DNA of 5,585 nt, from NCBI GenBank assembly GCA_964369975.1, contig CAYJFZ010000041.1:1-5585 (forward strand), given 5' to 3'. The notes under the pieces were generated by a model. The model was given only the letters and a program-made list of their open reading frames with translations, did not search any database and was not told where the DNA came from. The translations under genes and the position numbers were made by a program. The stretch is from RGIG3102 sp964369975 (lineage in GTDB: Bacteria > Bacillota > Clostridia > Oscillospirales > Ruminococcaceae). Below, piece after piece: positions 5,256-5,585 of this stretch. Position 1 is the first letter of the stretch; every line of letters starts with the position of its first letter.

Positions 5256-5482
5256 ATCTTGTATTTTTACAAAACATCTGTAATATAATAAATATATAAA
5301 TTGCTATTATTATTGCTTTTTTATTTATCGCTCTCATTACTTAATCAAAATTTGCAAAGCGAAAACTTCATCATTTTTTTATAAAATTTAATTCAAAACT
5401 ACTAAAAAAATCCTAAAATTATGTTATTGATTTGTAAACGATTAAAAAAATTAAAAAAATAGTAATTTCTTCATTTTTATAC

Positions 5483-5512
5483 TTGACAAGCTATGTGTGT
5501 TTATGTTATTAT
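5483..5512 (+). promoter_or_regulatory. Strong promoter of tRNA-Arg, with extended -10
   Basis: A perfect TTGACA (5483-5488) is followed after 18 bp by TATTAT (5507-5512), which is preceded by TG at 5504-5505 in the extended -10 position. The start is predicted near 5519, leaving a short 5' leader of about 12 nt before the mature tRNA end at 5531, for RNase P removal. Confidence 0.8.
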
Positions 5513-5530
5513 TTTTTAGCAAACATATTT

Positions 5531-5585
<55 letters not shown>

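Larger units (their letters stand above)
5201..5530. other. 330-nt AT-rich divergent intergenic region
   Basis: This gap separates the minus-strand DUF1003 gene from the plus-strand tRNA. It holds the weak DUF1003 promoter candidate on the left and the strong tRNA promoter on the right. A short inverted repeat TTGTA-TTTT-TACAA (5260-5273 region) and a 28-codon minus-strand frame (5251-5337) lie between. From about 5340 to 5480 I see only A/T runs and no hairpin with a U-tract, no gene and no clear repeat family. Confidence 0.6.

Overview
The window is an AT-rich stretch of what looks like a low-GC Firmicutes (Clostridia-type) chromosome. The evidence is the conserved block ylxM-ffh-rpsP-khpA-rimM-trmD, strong GGAGG-type ribosome binding sites, sigma-A-like promoters with 17-bp spacing, an HPr-family protein, and normal use of TGG for Trp with TAA/TAG stops. 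No species can be named from this alone. All protein genes lie on the minus strand; the only plus-strand gene is a tRNA cut by the right edge.

Read in the direction of transcription (right to left): a DUF1003 two-helix membrane protein (4712-5200); a monocistronic-looking family I inorganic pyrophosphatase ppa (4076-4609) with its own promoter (4666-4694) and a clear intrinsic terminator (4022-4059); then a near-consensus promoter (3932-3960) driving ylxM-ffh-rpsP-khpA-rimM-trmD (3883 down to 310). Gaps in this operon are 12, 51, 19 and 107 nt, followed by an 11-nt rimM/trmD overlap. After trmD comes a 179-nt AT-rich gap holding a good promoter (207-235), then the first 43 codons of an HPr-family phosphocarrier gene that runs off the left edge. 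At the right edge, tRNA-Arg(UCU) begins at 5531 behind a TTGACA / extended -10 promoter.

The operon couples protein targeting (YlxM and Ffh of the signal recognition particle) with small-subunit assembly (S16, RimM), an RNA-binding KH protein (KhpA) and tRNA m1G37 methylation (TrmD). rplS, which usually follows trmD, is not there. ftsY, often upstream of ylxM, is not there either.

The window is mostly ordinary housekeeping DNA, and I see no new multi-gene system. The most unusual structure is the 107-nt khpA-rimM gap. It holds a perfect 13-bp inverted repeat, then a terminator-like hairpin with a U-tract, then a third copy of one repeat arm next to the rimM ribosome binding site. This could be an intra-operon attenuator or processing element that lowers rimM-trmD expression relative to ffh-rpsP-khpA. 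A second point of interest is a set of short dyads around the -10 and initial transcribed region of the ylxM promoter.
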